Assembly: GCA_040380855.1 (NCBI GenBank)
Contig: JBEIIG010000007.1
Coordinates: 1 to 64,000 of the forward strand
Origin: VFMC01 sp040380855
GTDB taxonomy: Bacteria; Actinomycetota; Acidimicrobiia; Acidimicrobiales; Ilumatobacteraceae
Direction of reading: 5' to 3'
Length of the DNA: 64,000 bases
Shown: one piece after another, positions 50,969 to 59,612 of the stretch
Position numbering within the stretch: position 1 is the stretch's first letter
Layout: each line of letters starts with the position of its first letter
Position numbers and translations under genes: made by a program
Notes under the pieces: model-generated
The model's database searches: none
Told to the model about the DNA's origin: nothing
Seen by the model: only the letters and a program-made list of their open reading frames with translations

Positions 50969-51951
50969 CGCGACACCTCGATCGCCCGCTCGCGTTCCTC
51001 GCCTGCCGAGCCGCTGGTGGACCCGAGCCGTACCCGTTCGCGCAGATAGCCGGCCGACGCGCACATCAGGCCCGCCGCCAGCACACCGGCGCGCCCCACG
51101 CGCGACGGGTGCAGCGGTGCGGTCACCACGTCGCGGGCCACCGCCTTGGCGATCAGCGTTCCGTAGGCCCGTTCCTCGCCGGTGGCTGCGTCGGCGCCCA
51201 CCCGTGCGGCGAGGCGGGCCTTCGAGCGGCCCTCGGCCACACATCGGCGCATCACGTACCCGGGGGTGCAGCGGCCCGGTGTCACGCGGTGCAGCACCGT
51301 CGAGTGCGGCGCGTACACCACGGTCGCGTCGTCGTTCGCCTGGCGGAGGCGGATGCACACATCGGTCTCCTCGCAGCCGGCACCGTCGGCGCCGACCCGG
51401 CCCAGTTCGGAGGCGAAGCCGCCCACCTCCTCCAGCGGGCCACGACGGAACGCGGCGCTCGCCCCGAACACGTTGCGGATCGGGCCACCGTCGACCGGCA
51501 TCGACGGGATCGAGCAGCCGACGGTCCAGTCGAGGTGGACCGGGAACCACCACGGTCGGTCGGCCGGCCAGGCCGGGTCGATACGTCCACCGACCGCCAC
51601 CACGTTCGGGTCGGCGAAGGGTGCGACGAGTTGTTCGAGCCAGTCGCGGTGCGGCACGGCGTCGTCGTCGAGGAACACCACCACATCACCGGTGGCCCGT
51701 TCGAGGCCGGTGTTGCGGGCCCCGGAGAGGCCCTGCGTGTGCCGGTTGGGAACGACCGTCAGCCACGACTCGTGGGTGAGGCGTTGGAACAGCATGTCGT
51801 TGTGGTCGACCACCACGATCACTTCCGCCGGGGCAATGGTCTGGTCGCGCACTCCGTCGAGGCAGGCGGTGAGATCGCCGAGGCGCTCGTTGGAGTAGGT
51901 GCAGACGATGATGCTGGCGGAGGGGCGCGGCTCGGTGTCCGCCCCGCTCAT
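50965..51951 (-). CDS. Glycosyltransferase family 2
   Basis: The 328-residue transferase has SIIVCTYSNERLGDLTAC at the N terminus, EVIVVVDHNDMLF, the metal-binding VVFLDDDAVPHRDWLE and the acceptor-side GAGCEETDVCIRLRQAN. It is a standard inverting GT-A enzyme. The donor and acceptor are unknown. Starts inside the stop of the upstream polyprenyl-phosphate-sugar synthase-like gene (ATGA) and ends inside the start of the GT-C-like gene, so the three are tightly coupled. Confidence 0.87.
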   Translation of the reverse strand: MSGADTEPRPSASIIVCTYSNERLGDLTACLDGVRDQTIAPAEVIVVVDHNDMLFQRLTHESWLTVVPNRHTQGLSGARNTGLERATGDVVVFLDDDAVPHRDWLEQLVAPFADPNVVAVGGRIDPAWPADRPWWFPVHLDWTVGCSIPSMPVDGGPIRNVFGASAAFRRGPLEEVGGFASELGRVGADGAGCEETDVCIRLRQANDDATVVYAPHSTVLHRVTPGRCTPGYVMRRCVAEGRSKARLAARVGADAATGEERAYGTLIAKAVARDVVTAPLHPSRVGRAGVLAAGLMCASAGYLRERVRLGSTSGSAGEERERAIEVSR

Positions 51952-52850
51952 GCGGCACGCTCGACAGCGAGGAAGCGGGCCTGGCCGTTCACGTACTCGT
52001 CGCAGTACTCGCGCACCAGCAGAGCGGCGATGCGCAGGCCGTCGCGGAGTGCGTGCAGGTTGGTGGCTCCCACGTTGCGCTTGCCCTCGAAGCTGGGCAC
52101 TTCTTCGATCACCATGCCGGCACGGGCGGCCCGCACGTGCATGAGCGTCTCGATCTCGAACCCGCAGCAGTCGAGGTCGAGCAGATCGCGGTGCCGGGTC
52201 CAGATGGCGTTGAAGCCGTAGGCGATGTCGGTGAAGTGCGTGGCGTACCGGGTGTTGACGATCGTGCGGATACCCCAGTTGCCCAGGCGGCGGATACCCG
52301 TGATGTCGGTGCTGCCACCGCGCTCGAGGAACCGCGAGCCCTTGGCCATGTCGGCGCCGCCGACGAGGGCGAGCACGAAGCGCTCCACCTCGGCCGCCAC
52401 GTTCGACCCGTCGGCGTCGATGAACACGCTGATGTCGCCCATGGCCGCATTCAGCCCGGCGCGCATGGCGTCGCCCTTGCCCTTGCCCGGCTGGCCCACC
52501 ACACGGATGCTCGGCAGCGCGGTGCGAGCCACCTCCACGGTGCCGTCGACCGAGTGGCCGTCGACGAGGATCACCTCGTACACCGGCGGCAGCTCGTCGA
52601 GCAGGCGGGCCAGGTTGGCTGCCTCGTTGCGGGCCGGCACGATCACGCTCACGGTCACGAGCTGCTCGACGCCGTTCAGCACGTAGCGCCACGGCTCACC
52701 GTGGCGTGCGGGCCGCACCGTTCTGGGTGGCACCGGCCGTTCGGCACGGTCGGCCGGGGTGGTGTGTGCGAGTCGGAGCGCGGGCGGCATTGTTGCGGGT
52801 GCCGCCACCGCTACCTCGTCGTACGTGTCGATGAGTGCCCGTGATTCCAT
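51948..52850 (-). CDS. Polyprenyl-phosphate sugar synthase-like GT2
   Basis: The 300-residue GT2 enzyme has an N-terminal extension of about 65 residues, then TVSVIVPARNEAANLARLLDEL, EVILVDGHSVDGTVEVA, VVGQPGKGKGDAMRAGL, the metal motif FIDADGSN and GFEIETLMHVRAARAG. The GKGDAMRAG and DADGS phrases are those of dolichol/polyprenyl-phosphate mannose synthase-like enzymes. It would load a sugar on polyprenyl phosphate for later use outside the membrane by GT-C enzymes such as the neighbour. GAGGAG lies 5 bases before the ATG at 52850. First gene of the long unit. Confidence 0.8.
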   Translation of the reverse strand: MESRALIDTYDEVAVAAPATMPPALRLAHTTPADRAERPVPPRTVRPARHGEPWRYVLNGVEQLVTVSVIVPARNEAANLARLLDELPPVYEVILVDGHSVDGTVEVARTALPSIRVVGQPGKGKGDAMRAGLNAAMGDISVFIDADGSNVAAEVERFVLALVGGADMAKGSRFLERGGSTDITGIRRLGNWGIRTIVNTRYATHFTDIAYGFNAIWTRHRDLLDLDCCGFEIETLMHVRAARAGMVIEEVPSFEGKRNVGATNLHALRDGLRIAALLVREYCDEYVNGQARFLAVERAA

Positions 52851-53039
52851 GATGACTCCTCGGTCAGGTCCGCTGTCAGGGTCACCACTCAACCGCGCTG
52901 GGCCGCGCCGGTTCTAGGGGCCATGGCCCAACCTGGGGGAGCCGTTCACCGCCGCATGGGGGGCCGCGCGGCAACCATTCGGCACGTCCACGCGGCAGGG
53001 CGCGTCGGGGAGAGATGTACCGCCGAACGCCGAGGCGCG
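52851..53039. other. Gap with GGGCCATGGCCC palindrome
   Basis: The 189-base gap between the fucose synthase gene and the GT2 unit contains a perfect 12-base palindrome GGGCCATGGCCC at 52918-52929 and a GC-rich stretch. It may end the fcl transcript or hold the promoter of the main unit. I see no coding sequence or riboswitch here. Confidence 0.3.
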
Positions 53040-54038
53040 TCAGGCCATTGCGGTTGCGATGCCGCGCACCTGATGGTGCGCCTGCTGCTCGCAGAACCAG
53101 CGGTAGGTGCTGGCGATGCCTTCGTCGAGCCCGATGCGCGGGGTCCAGCCGGTGGCCGTCAGGCGGCTCACGTCGAGCACCTTGCGCGGCATACCGTCGG
53201 GCTTGCTGGTGTCGAACCGCAGCTCGGCGGCCGGGTAGACGAGGTCGCGGATCTTCTCGGCCAGCTCGCGGATCGACAGGTCGACACCGGTGCCCACGTT
53301 GATGTGCGACGAGGCGCTGTAGTGGTGCATCAGGTGCACGCAGGCGTCGGCCAGATCGTCGACGTGGAGGAACTCGCGCATCGGCGAACCGGTGCCCCAG
53401 ATCTCGACGCTCGTGTCGCCACGCTCCTTCGCGTCGTGGAACTTGCGCATCAGCGCGGGCAGCACGTGGCTGCTGGTGAGATCGAAGTTGTCGTTCGGCC
53501 CGTACAGGTTGGTGGGCATGGCCGAGATGAAGTCGCAGCCGTACTGCTGGCGGTACGCCTGGCACAGCTTGATGCCGGCGATCTTGGCGATGGCGTACCA
53601 CTCGTTGGTGGGCTCGAGCACCCCGGTGAGCAGCTGTTCTTCGGTGATCGGCTGGGTGGCGTTGCGCGGGTAGATGCACGACGAGCCCAGGTACAGCAGC
53701 TTGCGCACACCGAACTCGTACGAGGCGTGCACGACGGTGCCGTGGATCATCATGTTGTCGTAGATGAACTCGGCGGGCCGGGTGCTGTTGGCCACGATGC
53801 CGCCGACGGTGCCGGCGACGAGGAACACGTACTCGGGCCGGTTGGCCTTGAACCAGTGCGACACCTCGCTCTGGTCGCGCAGGTCGAGCTGGTGGCGTGT
53901 GGCGGTGAGGATGTTCGTGTAGCCCGCCGACTCGAGCCGGCGCACCACGGCCGAACCGACCAGGCCGGCGTGGCCGGCCACGTAGATGCGGGCATCGAGC
54001 GGCATTTCGAACGACGGGGTGTCAGCAGTGCCGGACAT
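53040..54038 (-). CDS. fcl: GDP-L-fucose synthase
   Basis: The 332-residue enzyme (NAD-epimerase fold) makes GDP-L-fucose from GDP-4-keto-6-deoxymannose. It has the Rossmann motif VAGHAGLVGSAVVRRL, the catalytic phrase LGSSCIYPRNATQPI with Ser and Cys, YxxxK in WYAIAKIAG and the substrate loop SAMPTNLYGPNDNFD. All active residues are kept. The partner gmd (GDP-mannose 4,6-dehydratase) is not in the window. TAGTCT ends 6 bases before the ATG. It supplies a fucose donor to the polysaccharide genes downstream. Confidence 0.93.
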   Translation of the reverse strand: MSGTADTPSFEMPLDARIYVAGHAGLVGSAVVRRLESAGYTNILTATRHQLDLRDQSEVSHWFKANRPEYVFLVAGTVGGIVANSTRPAEFIYDNMMIHGTVVHASYEFGVRKLLYLGSSCIYPRNATQPITEEQLLTGVLEPTNEWYAIAKIAGIKLCQAYRQQYGCDFISAMPTNLYGPNDNFDLTSSHVLPALMRKFHDAKERGDTSVEIWGTGSPMREFLHVDDLADACVHLMHHYSASSHINVGTGVDLSIRELAEKIRDLVYPAAELRFDTSKPDGMPRKVLDVSRLTATGWTPRIGLDEGIASTYRWFCEQQAHHQVRGIATAMA

Positions 54039-54044
54039 ACGGTG

Positions 54045-54050
54045 AGACTA
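54045..54050 (-). promoter_or_regulatory. Predicted -10 box of fcl
   Basis: TAGTCT on the minus strand ends 6 bases before the ATG at 54038. The remaining gap to 54311 should also hold the Tad operon promoter, which I could not place. Confidence 0.45.
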
Positions 54051-54311
54051 GTGCCGGTGGTTCGACGGTTGTCATCGATCCCCGTGCCACGCCAGGCGGT
54101 GACGCGACACCCACGGTGATGTCGGTCGCGACATGCACGTGATCGCGGTCCGATGGGTCTGAGCAGGACGTTTTCCGTTCGGCACTGCGGCCGGTCTCTC
54201 ACTGACGGCGATGAATCGTCAAGACTTCGGCAACGTTCTCGCGCTCGGTGGCGCACAGTCGTATGGTGCGCGGCCTCGGGCACGGGGGGTGCTCCGAGGC
54301 GAGGAGCAGCC

Positions 54312-54923
54312 ATGACGAACGCATCAGCGTTCCGTGGGGATGTATCCACGGGACGACGGGTATCCACCGCGTGGTCGGCAGTCGATGCGCTGGCGCGATG
54401 GTGGATGGTGCTGGTCGGTGCGCTGGTGGCCGGGGCCGTCATCGACACGGTGGAACATCACCCCGCTGTCGGATTCGAGATGCGATCGGCTGTGGCGGTG
54501 CTGGCCGTGGCAGCCCTCACCGGCGCTGCGGCCATGGTCGATCTGCACGAGCACCGCATCCCCAATCGCCTGCTCGGGTGGTCGTCGTTCATCGTCGGGG
54601 TCGCGCTGATCGGCAGCGACATCGGTGCGGTGCTCGCCGTCGCTGCCGGGCTGCTGGGTGCCGCCGTTCCGATGATCGTGGTCCGCCTGCACCGTGGCAT
54701 CGGAATGGGCGACGTGAAGTTGGCGGGTGTGCTGGGTGCGGCAGGGGGCCTCGTGCACCCGTCGCTCGGGGTGGCACTGGTGTTCGTGGCGGCACTTGCG
54801 TCGGGCCTCTACGGCGCCCTTCGGGGCATCCGCCGACTCGCTCTCGGTCCCTGGTTGTGGACGGCGTGGTCGGCGGTCACGACCGCCGCCCTCGTGCACC
54901 TCGTCCTCGTGAGCGGAGGCTGA
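54312..54923 (+). CDS. tadV: Prepilin peptidase (TadV/CpaA, A24 family)
   Basis: The 203-residue membrane aspartic protease has about six hydrophobic segments. The catalytic Asp77 lies in MVDLHEHRIPN, and Asp134 lies in the GxGD motif (GMGDVKLAG). It cuts the leader from Flp-type prepilins and TadE/F pseudopilins. The N-terminal methylase domain of PilD is absent, as in CpaA/TadV. GAGGAG lies 6 bases before the ATG at 54312. First gene of the Tad operon, 3 bases before cpaB. Confidence 0.87.
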   Translation: MTNASAFRGDVSTGRRVSTAWSAVDALARWWMVLVGALVAGAVIDTVEHHPAVGFEMRSAVAVLAVAALTGAAAMVDLHEHRIPNRLLGWSSFIVGVALIGSDIGAVLAVAAGLLGAAVPMIVVRLHRGIGMGDVKLAGVLGAAGGLVHPSLGVALVFVAALASGLYGALRGIRRLALGPWLWTAWSAVTTAALVHLVLVSGG

Positions 54924-54926
54924 AGC

Positions 54927-55631
54927 ATGACTGCACCCACCCTTCCCCGAGTGCCTGTTCTGCCACCGGCACCACGACCCACCCCTCCCGTCGCTCCCGC
55001 CCTTCCCGGCACCGCTGCGGCCCATCGCTCGCGGGTGCGCACCCAGTGGCTCGTGCTCGCCGCAGCCCTCACCGTGCTCGCCGGCACGCTGGTGGCCTGG
55101 GCGTTGTCGCGGGCGGCGGCACGCGTCGAGGTGGTCAGCATCGCTCGACCTGTTGCTGCGGGCGCGGTGATCGAACGCGCCGATCTCACCACGAGTGCCA
55201 TCGCCTTCGACGGCGAGGTAGCGGGGCTCGTGCCAGCTGCGTCGGGTGGGCAACTCGTCGGACGCACCGCCACCATCGCTCTGGAACCCGGGACATTGCT
55301 CACTGTCGGCATGTGGGCCGACGGCAACCGACTCGCCGACGACGAACGAACGGTCGGCGCGCTGCTCGCCCCCGGCCGCTTCCCCATCGGTGTCGAACCA
55401 GGTACCCGCGCCCTGGCCGTGGCCGTTGCTCCGGCAGGCGGCGCCCCCGTCACCGACGTCGAGCCGATGCCGGTGCGCATCGTGGATGCGATCGTCGACG
55501 AACAGGGCAACCTGCGCGTCACCTTGGCGGCCGCCGACCCAGAGGCCATCACCATCGCCGGCCTCGCGGCGGGAGGCGCCTTGGTACTGGTCGGCCTGCC
55601 GAGCGCCGACGCCGCTGGCGGTGTGCCGTGA
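54927..55631 (+). CDS. cpaB: Tad pilus assembly protein CpaB-like (SAF domain)
   Basis: The 234-residue protein has a Pro-rich cytoplasmic N terminus (1-35), one membrane segment (about 41-60) and an SAF domain (about 68-130: VSIARPVAAGAVIERADLT). A second beta-rich region with RALAVAVAPAGG follows. CpaB/RcpC proteins sit outside the membrane in Tad systems. In a single-membrane organism no secretin is expected, and none is present. It is translationally coupled to the next gene by a GTGA overlap. Confidence 0.8.
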   Translation: MTAPTLPRVPVLPPAPRPTPPVAPALPGTAAAHRSRVRTQWLVLAAALTVLAGTLVAWALSRAAARVEVVSIARPVAAGAVIERADLTTSAIAFDGEVAGLVPAASGGQLVGRTATIALEPGTLLTVGMWADGNRLADDERTVGALLAPGRFPIGVEPGTRALAVAVAPAGGAPVTDVEPMPVRIVDAIVDEQGNLRVTLAAADPEAITIAGLAAGGALVLVGLPSADAAGGVP

Positions 55632-56410
55632 TCGTCGGCTGGAGCGCCTGGCGCGGCAGCGGCGCGACGACCGCTGCGCTCGCCATGGCGGTGATGACGG
55701 CCACGCGCGTCGACCACCCGGTCTGGCTGGTCGAGGCCGATCCGGCAGGTGGCGTGCTGGCTGCCCGGCTGGGTATCGACACCCGGGTGAGCGGCCTCGA
55801 ACATCTCGCCTTCCCGATCGGCACGCCACCGCGCACCGAGGTCGCCGACGACTGGTTCGCCGGGGCAGCGGCGAGCAGCGGCTGCCTCCGCCTGATTCCC
55901 GCCCCCGGCGATGCGTTTCGAGCATGGAGTTGCCACACCCCACGCACCGACTGGGTGCGTGCGCTGCGCGACCTCGACGGCGATGTGGTGATCGACCTCG
56001 GCCGAATGCGCAGCGGCTCACCGATCGGTGCCCTGCTCGACCGACTCGACCTGCTCCTGCTCGTGAGCGCCGACGACGTGGCGTCGGTGGCCGCGACTGT
56101 CGAGTGGGCCGAGGCTCGCGGTCAGGTCGCCCCGCAGACCACAGCGCTCGCCCACGACATCACCCGGATCGTCGTGGCCGACACCCCGGGCAGCCCTGAA
56201 TCGATCGGTTGGTCGTCAGCGCACGACGAACTCGGCGACCGGGTCATCGGCCGTCTGCCCTGGTCGCCCGACACCGCAGCGGCGCTCAACCGGGGCGCGT
56301 CGTTGAACCCGAAACGCCTCGGGCGCGATCCGCTGCTCGCGGCCGTCGAGCACATCGCGGCGAGCTGCCGACAGCGGCTCGCCATGAACACCGCGCCGGT
56401 GCACCGATGA
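55628..56410 (+). CDS. tadZ: TadZ/CpaE-like P-loop protein with altered Walker A
   Basis: The 260-residue MinD/ParA-fold protein helps to place the Tad machine. The nucleotide loop reads WRGSGATTAALAMA (about residues 8-21). In MinD/ParA this is KGGxGKTT, so the signature Lys is Arg and the catalytic P-loop Lys is Ala. The Walker B-like VVIDLGRMRSG lacks a clear catalytic Asp pattern. The rest of the fold (LVEADPAGG near 34, LLLVSADDVASV) is preserved. ATP hydrolysis is doubtful; altered ATP sites are known in some TadZ proteins. GTG start overlaps the cpaB stop. Confidence 0.75.
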   Translation: MIVGWSAWRGSGATTAALAMAVMTATRVDHPVWLVEADPAGGVLAARLGIDTRVSGLEHLAFPIGTPPRTEVADDWFAGAAASSGCLRLIPAPGDAFRAWSCHTPRTDWVRALRDLDGDVVIDLGRMRSGSPIGALLDRLDLLLLVSADDVASVAATVEWAEARGQVAPQTTALAHDITRIVVADTPGSPESIGWSSAHDELGDRVIGRLPWSPDTAAALNRGASLNPKRLGRDPLLAAVEHIAASCRQRLAMNTAPVHR

Positions 56411-57747
56411 GCGACGACGATCTCGACGCACTCGCAGCCGAGGTGCGGCGCTCGTTCGGCGACCGGTTCCCCGTGCCGAACCGCGACGAGACCGCCGCCG
56501 ACCGCGACCTGCGCGAAGAGATGACTCGCGACGTGCTCGAACGGGTGGTGCTCGGCGAGCTCGAACGCCAGCGCCTCGCTGCGCGGCAGGCACCGCTCAC
56601 GGCCGCCGAGCAGCGCACGCTGGTCGAGCTGGTGATGTCGGAGTTGTTCGGGCTGCCCAAGCTGCTGACGGTCCTGCGCGATCCGTCGGTCACCGACGTG
56701 CTGGTGTTCGGCGCCGATCCGGTACGGGTGGAGCGGTCCGACGGGACCCGCCAACTCCTCGCCCCCCTGGTGCGACGCGACCGCGATCTCGAACGCATCA
56801 TCTACGACACGGCGACCGCGCGGCGCCGCCCGTTCAACCGCGAGCACCCGTTCGTCGACCTCGAACTGGCGCCCGGTGTGCGGTTCCACGGCGAGGGGTT
56901 CGACGTCGTGGCGCGTCCGCTCATCACCGTGCGTCGCGCAGCGATGTTCGGTGCATCGCTCGACTCGCTGGTCGAGCGAGGTTGCCTCGACGACACCGGC
57001 GCAGACCTCCTGCGGGCGGCGGTGGCTGCCGACCTGTCGATCCTTGTCGCCGGCCGGATGGGCTCGGGGAAGACCACCCTGCTGCGATCACTCATCGGCG
57101 AGATCGACCCCGGCGACGTCCTGGTGACGATCGAGACCGACTTCGAGTTGAACGTCGGCCAGATGGGCACGCATCCGTTCGTCCACGCCTACCAGGCGAG
57201 GATCCCGTCGACCAACGACGGCATCGGCATCTCGTGCGCCGACATGATGGTGCCCGCCGTCCGCACCCGGGCCGACTGGATCATCGTCGGCGAGGTGCGT
57301 GGCGCCGAAGGCGCGGCGATGGTGCAGGCGATGTCGATCGGCCAGGGCGCCATGGCGACGATCCACGGCGGCTCGGCCAAGGACGGCCTCGAACGACTCG
57401 CCGAACTGATCGCTCATCACGGCGGCAACGATCTGCGGATGGCGCGCTGGCAGGCCTACCGCAGCGTCGACCTGGTGGTGCACGTGCACGGCAACAACGA
57501 CCGTGGCCGCTTCGTCACCGAGATCGTCGCTCCGTCGGTGGAGGAAGACGGTGCCCGGTTCGTGATCCACCGGCTGATGGGCCCCTGGACCGATGCACCC
57601 GATCGGCGTGCACGGGTGCTGAGTGAACCACAGCGCACCATGCTCGAGCGCCTGGTCGCTGCAGGGACGGGTTTCTCCGCCCGAGCATGGCACCACCGCC
57701 ACGACACCCATCGACCGCTGCAGGGCGCAGCGACGGTGACGCGATGA
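56407..57747 (+). CDS. tadA: Tad secretion ATPase TadA/CpaF
   Basis: The 446-residue hexameric ATPase powers pilus assembly. It has an N-terminal helical domain (1-150), Walker A AGRMGSGKTTLL near 216-225, an Asp box around TIETDFELNV, Walker B DWIIVGEVRGAEG and the His box MATIHGGSAKDGL. All are complete. Length and domain order match CpaF. Start ATG overlaps the tadZ stop by 4 bases and the end overlaps tadB by 4 bases. It is the motor of the Flp pilus encoded here. Confidence 0.94.
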   Translation: MSDDDLDALAAEVRRSFGDRFPVPNRDETAADRDLREEMTRDVLERVVLGELERQRLAARQAPLTAAEQRTLVELVMSELFGLPKLLTVLRDPSVTDVLVFGADPVRVERSDGTRQLLAPLVRRDRDLERIIYDTATARRRPFNREHPFVDLELAPGVRFHGEGFDVVARPLITVRRAAMFGASLDSLVERGCLDDTGADLLRAAVAADLSILVAGRMGSGKTTLLRSLIGEIDPGDVLVTIETDFELNVGQMGTHPFVHAYQARIPSTNDGIGISCADMMVPAVRTRADWIIVGEVRGAEGAAMVQAMSIGQGAMATIHGGSAKDGLERLAELIAHHGGNDLRMARWQAYRSVDLVVHVHGNNDRGRFVTEIVAPSVEEDGARFVIHRLMGPWTDAPDRRARVLSEPQRTMLERLVAAGTGFSARAWHHRHDTHRPLQGAATVTR

Positions 57748-58661
57748 GGCCACCCACGTCGGCCATCGTCCTGGGGGTCGTCGTCCTCGCGCTCGGCATC
57801 ACTGCCTGCTGTGTCGCCGCAGCAAGGCCGACGGTGCGTTCCACGCCGACGACGCGTCCGAACTCGACACCCTCGATGGTCCGCGGCCTCGGCGTCGAAC
57901 GGTTCGCGCTCGGCGCCGCCGTCGGTTTCGTCACCCTGCTCACCAGTCGATGGGTGCTGCTCGCCGTTGCGATGGCCGCGCTGGCCGTGCTGTGGGATCG
58001 CCTGATGCGCGATGGACGCGCCGAGGTCGAACGGCGCCGCGTCGAAGCGATCGCCACCTGGCTCGAAGACCTCCGCGACACCCTTCGCGGCTCGTCGATC
58101 GGGGCCGAAGAAGCGCTCGAACAGGTTGCCCAGCGACCACCGGAAGCGCTGCGCGACGCACTCGCCACCTATGCGGTCCGCCGACGGCAGGGCCTGCGCA
58201 CCGAAGACGCGTTGAGTGAACTCGCCGAGCAGATCGCCCACCCGACCAGCGACGCAGCGGTTGCGGCCATCCGGCTCGTGGTGACGGGTTCAGCCGGATC
58301 GGGCCGGCTGTTCTCGACCGTCGACGCCCTGGCCGCCGCAGCACGCGACGAGGTCCGGGCCCGCGAGCGGATCGATCGCACCCGCAGCATCTACCAGTCG
58401 TCGATGAAGCGACTCGTTGTCATCGCCGTGGCGCTCATCGCCTATCTCCGCTTCGCTGCCGGCCCGCTGCTCGATCCGTACGCGACACCGGCGGGGCAGA
58501 TCGTGCTGGCGATCCCGCTCGGCATGTGGGTGGCCTGTGTGATGTGGCTGCGCAGGATGTGCCGCTACGAGGAACCCCGGCGCTACCGCATCGTCGGCAG
58601 CACGCCGCTGCCGCCACCCCTCGTCCCACCTCTCGTCCCACCAGGGGGCCCGGCCCGATGA
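57744..58661 (+). CDS. tadB: Tad inner-membrane platform protein TadB
   Basis: The 305-residue protein has an N-terminal membrane segment, another pair at about 50-82, and a T2SSF-type domain. That domain includes ATWLEDLRDTLRGSSIGAEEAL and LVVTGSAGSGRLFSTVDALAAAARDEV. Two C-terminal membrane segments follow (near 215-260). The tail is Pro-rich. It forms the membrane platform together with TadC. Coupled by ATGA overlaps to tadA and tadC. Confidence 0.88.
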   Translation: MRPPTSAIVLGVVVLALGITACCVAAARPTVRSTPTTRPNSTPSMVRGLGVERFALGAAVGFVTLLTSRWVLLAVAMAALAVLWDRLMRDGRAEVERRRVEAIATWLEDLRDTLRGSSIGAEEALEQVAQRPPEALRDALATYAVRRRQGLRTEDALSELAEQIAHPTSDAAVAAIRLVVTGSAGSGRLFSTVDALAAAARDEVRARERIDRTRSIYQSSMKRLVVIAVALIAYLRFAAGPLLDPYATPAGQIVLAIPLGMWVACVMWLRRMCRYEEPRRYRIVGSTPLPPPLVPPLVPPGGPAR

Positions 58662-59557
58662 GCCGCCTCCACACTGCGGCGGTGGTGGCCGTCCTCGCCA
58701 CCGGAATCATGATCTGCCTGATCCGCGCGCTCCGTCCACCTCGGCGCTCAGTCACCACCGTGCGCGGCACCCTCCACAGTTCGGTCGCCGGGTCGAATCC
58801 CGCACCTGCAACGCGTGCCGGCGGAGTCGAGTTCGGTCAACGGATCGGCGGGCCGGTCGCAACGATCGTGGCGCGTTCGGTAGGCGCCGATCTGCACCTC
58901 GTCGGCACGACCGCCGACGAGGTGAGTGCCCGGATGCTGGTGGCCTTCAGCAGCGGGGTGTTCGCCGTCGTACTCTCGGTCGGTTCGCTCGTCGCGCTCG
59001 GCATCCTGCCGATCAGCCCGCTGTGGCTGGTGGTGGCGTTGGGTGTGGGCACGGCGGCAGCGACGGTGATCTGGTCAGACCTCAGCGGCCGGATCGACCG
59101 GCACCGTCGCGAGATGCGACGCGCGATCACCGACTTCGTCCAACTGGTCGCCGTCGGTCTCACCACCGACCAGAGCGTCGACGAGGCGGTGCAGTTCGCG
59201 CTGAGCGTCGGCGACAGCCACCACTTCGACCTGCTGCGCACCGAGGTGGCCACCGCTCCGATGCGTGGCATCCCGGTGTGGGAAGCGCTCGATCGGTTCG
59301 CCCTCGACCAGCAGCAGCGCGAACTGTCGGAGTTCGCCACCGCTGTCGAGCGTCAGGGCACCCAGGGGGTGTCGATCACCGACAGCGTGCTGAGCCTCGC
59401 CCGGGCACTGCGCGAACGCTCGCTCGCCGATCTCGAACGCGAGGCCGACCGCTCCAACGCCAACCTCGCCGGCCCGACGATGTGCTTCGTCGTCACCACG
59501 GTCGTCTTCCTCGCCTATCCCTTGGCGATCCGGATCGGGGAGGCCTTCGCCGGCTGA
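58658..59557 (+). CDS. tadC: Tad inner-membrane platform protein TadC
   Basis: The 299-residue protein has an N-terminal membrane segment, a pair at about 88-135 and a T2SSF-like helical domain. The domain starts AITDFVQLVAVGLTTDQSVDEAV and contains LSEFATAVERQGTQGVSITDSV. A final segment, FVVTTVVFLAYPLAIRIGEAF, follows. This matches TadC. Starts within the tadB stop. A 55-base gap with AGAAAGAGAG follows before the small pilin candidate, so the unit may continue with a separate ribosome binding site. Confidence 0.88.
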   Translation: MSRLHTAAVVAVLATGIMICLIRALRPPRRSVTTVRGTLHSSVAGSNPAPATRAGGVEFGQRIGGPVATIVARSVGADLHLVGTTADEVSARMLVAFSSGVFAVVLSVGSLVALGILPISPLWLVVALGVGTAAATVIWSDLSGRIDRHRREMRRAITDFVQLVAVGLTTDQSVDEAVQFALSVGDSHHFDLLRTEVATAPMRGIPVWEALDRFALDQQQRELSEFATAVERQGTQGVSITDSVLSLARALRERSLADLEREADRSNANLAGPTMCFVVTTVVFLAYPLAIRIGEAFAG

Positions 59558-59612
59558 ACCGTTCCTTCCGTCCCGCCGGCATCGGCCGGCCGCGCAGAAA
59601 GAGAGACCACCC

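Noticed and set aside
54324..56021. Long open frame of 565 codons on the minus strand
   Set aside because: It is antisense to tadV, cpaB and tadZ. The composition is low-complexity Arg/Gly/His and no start signal was seen.
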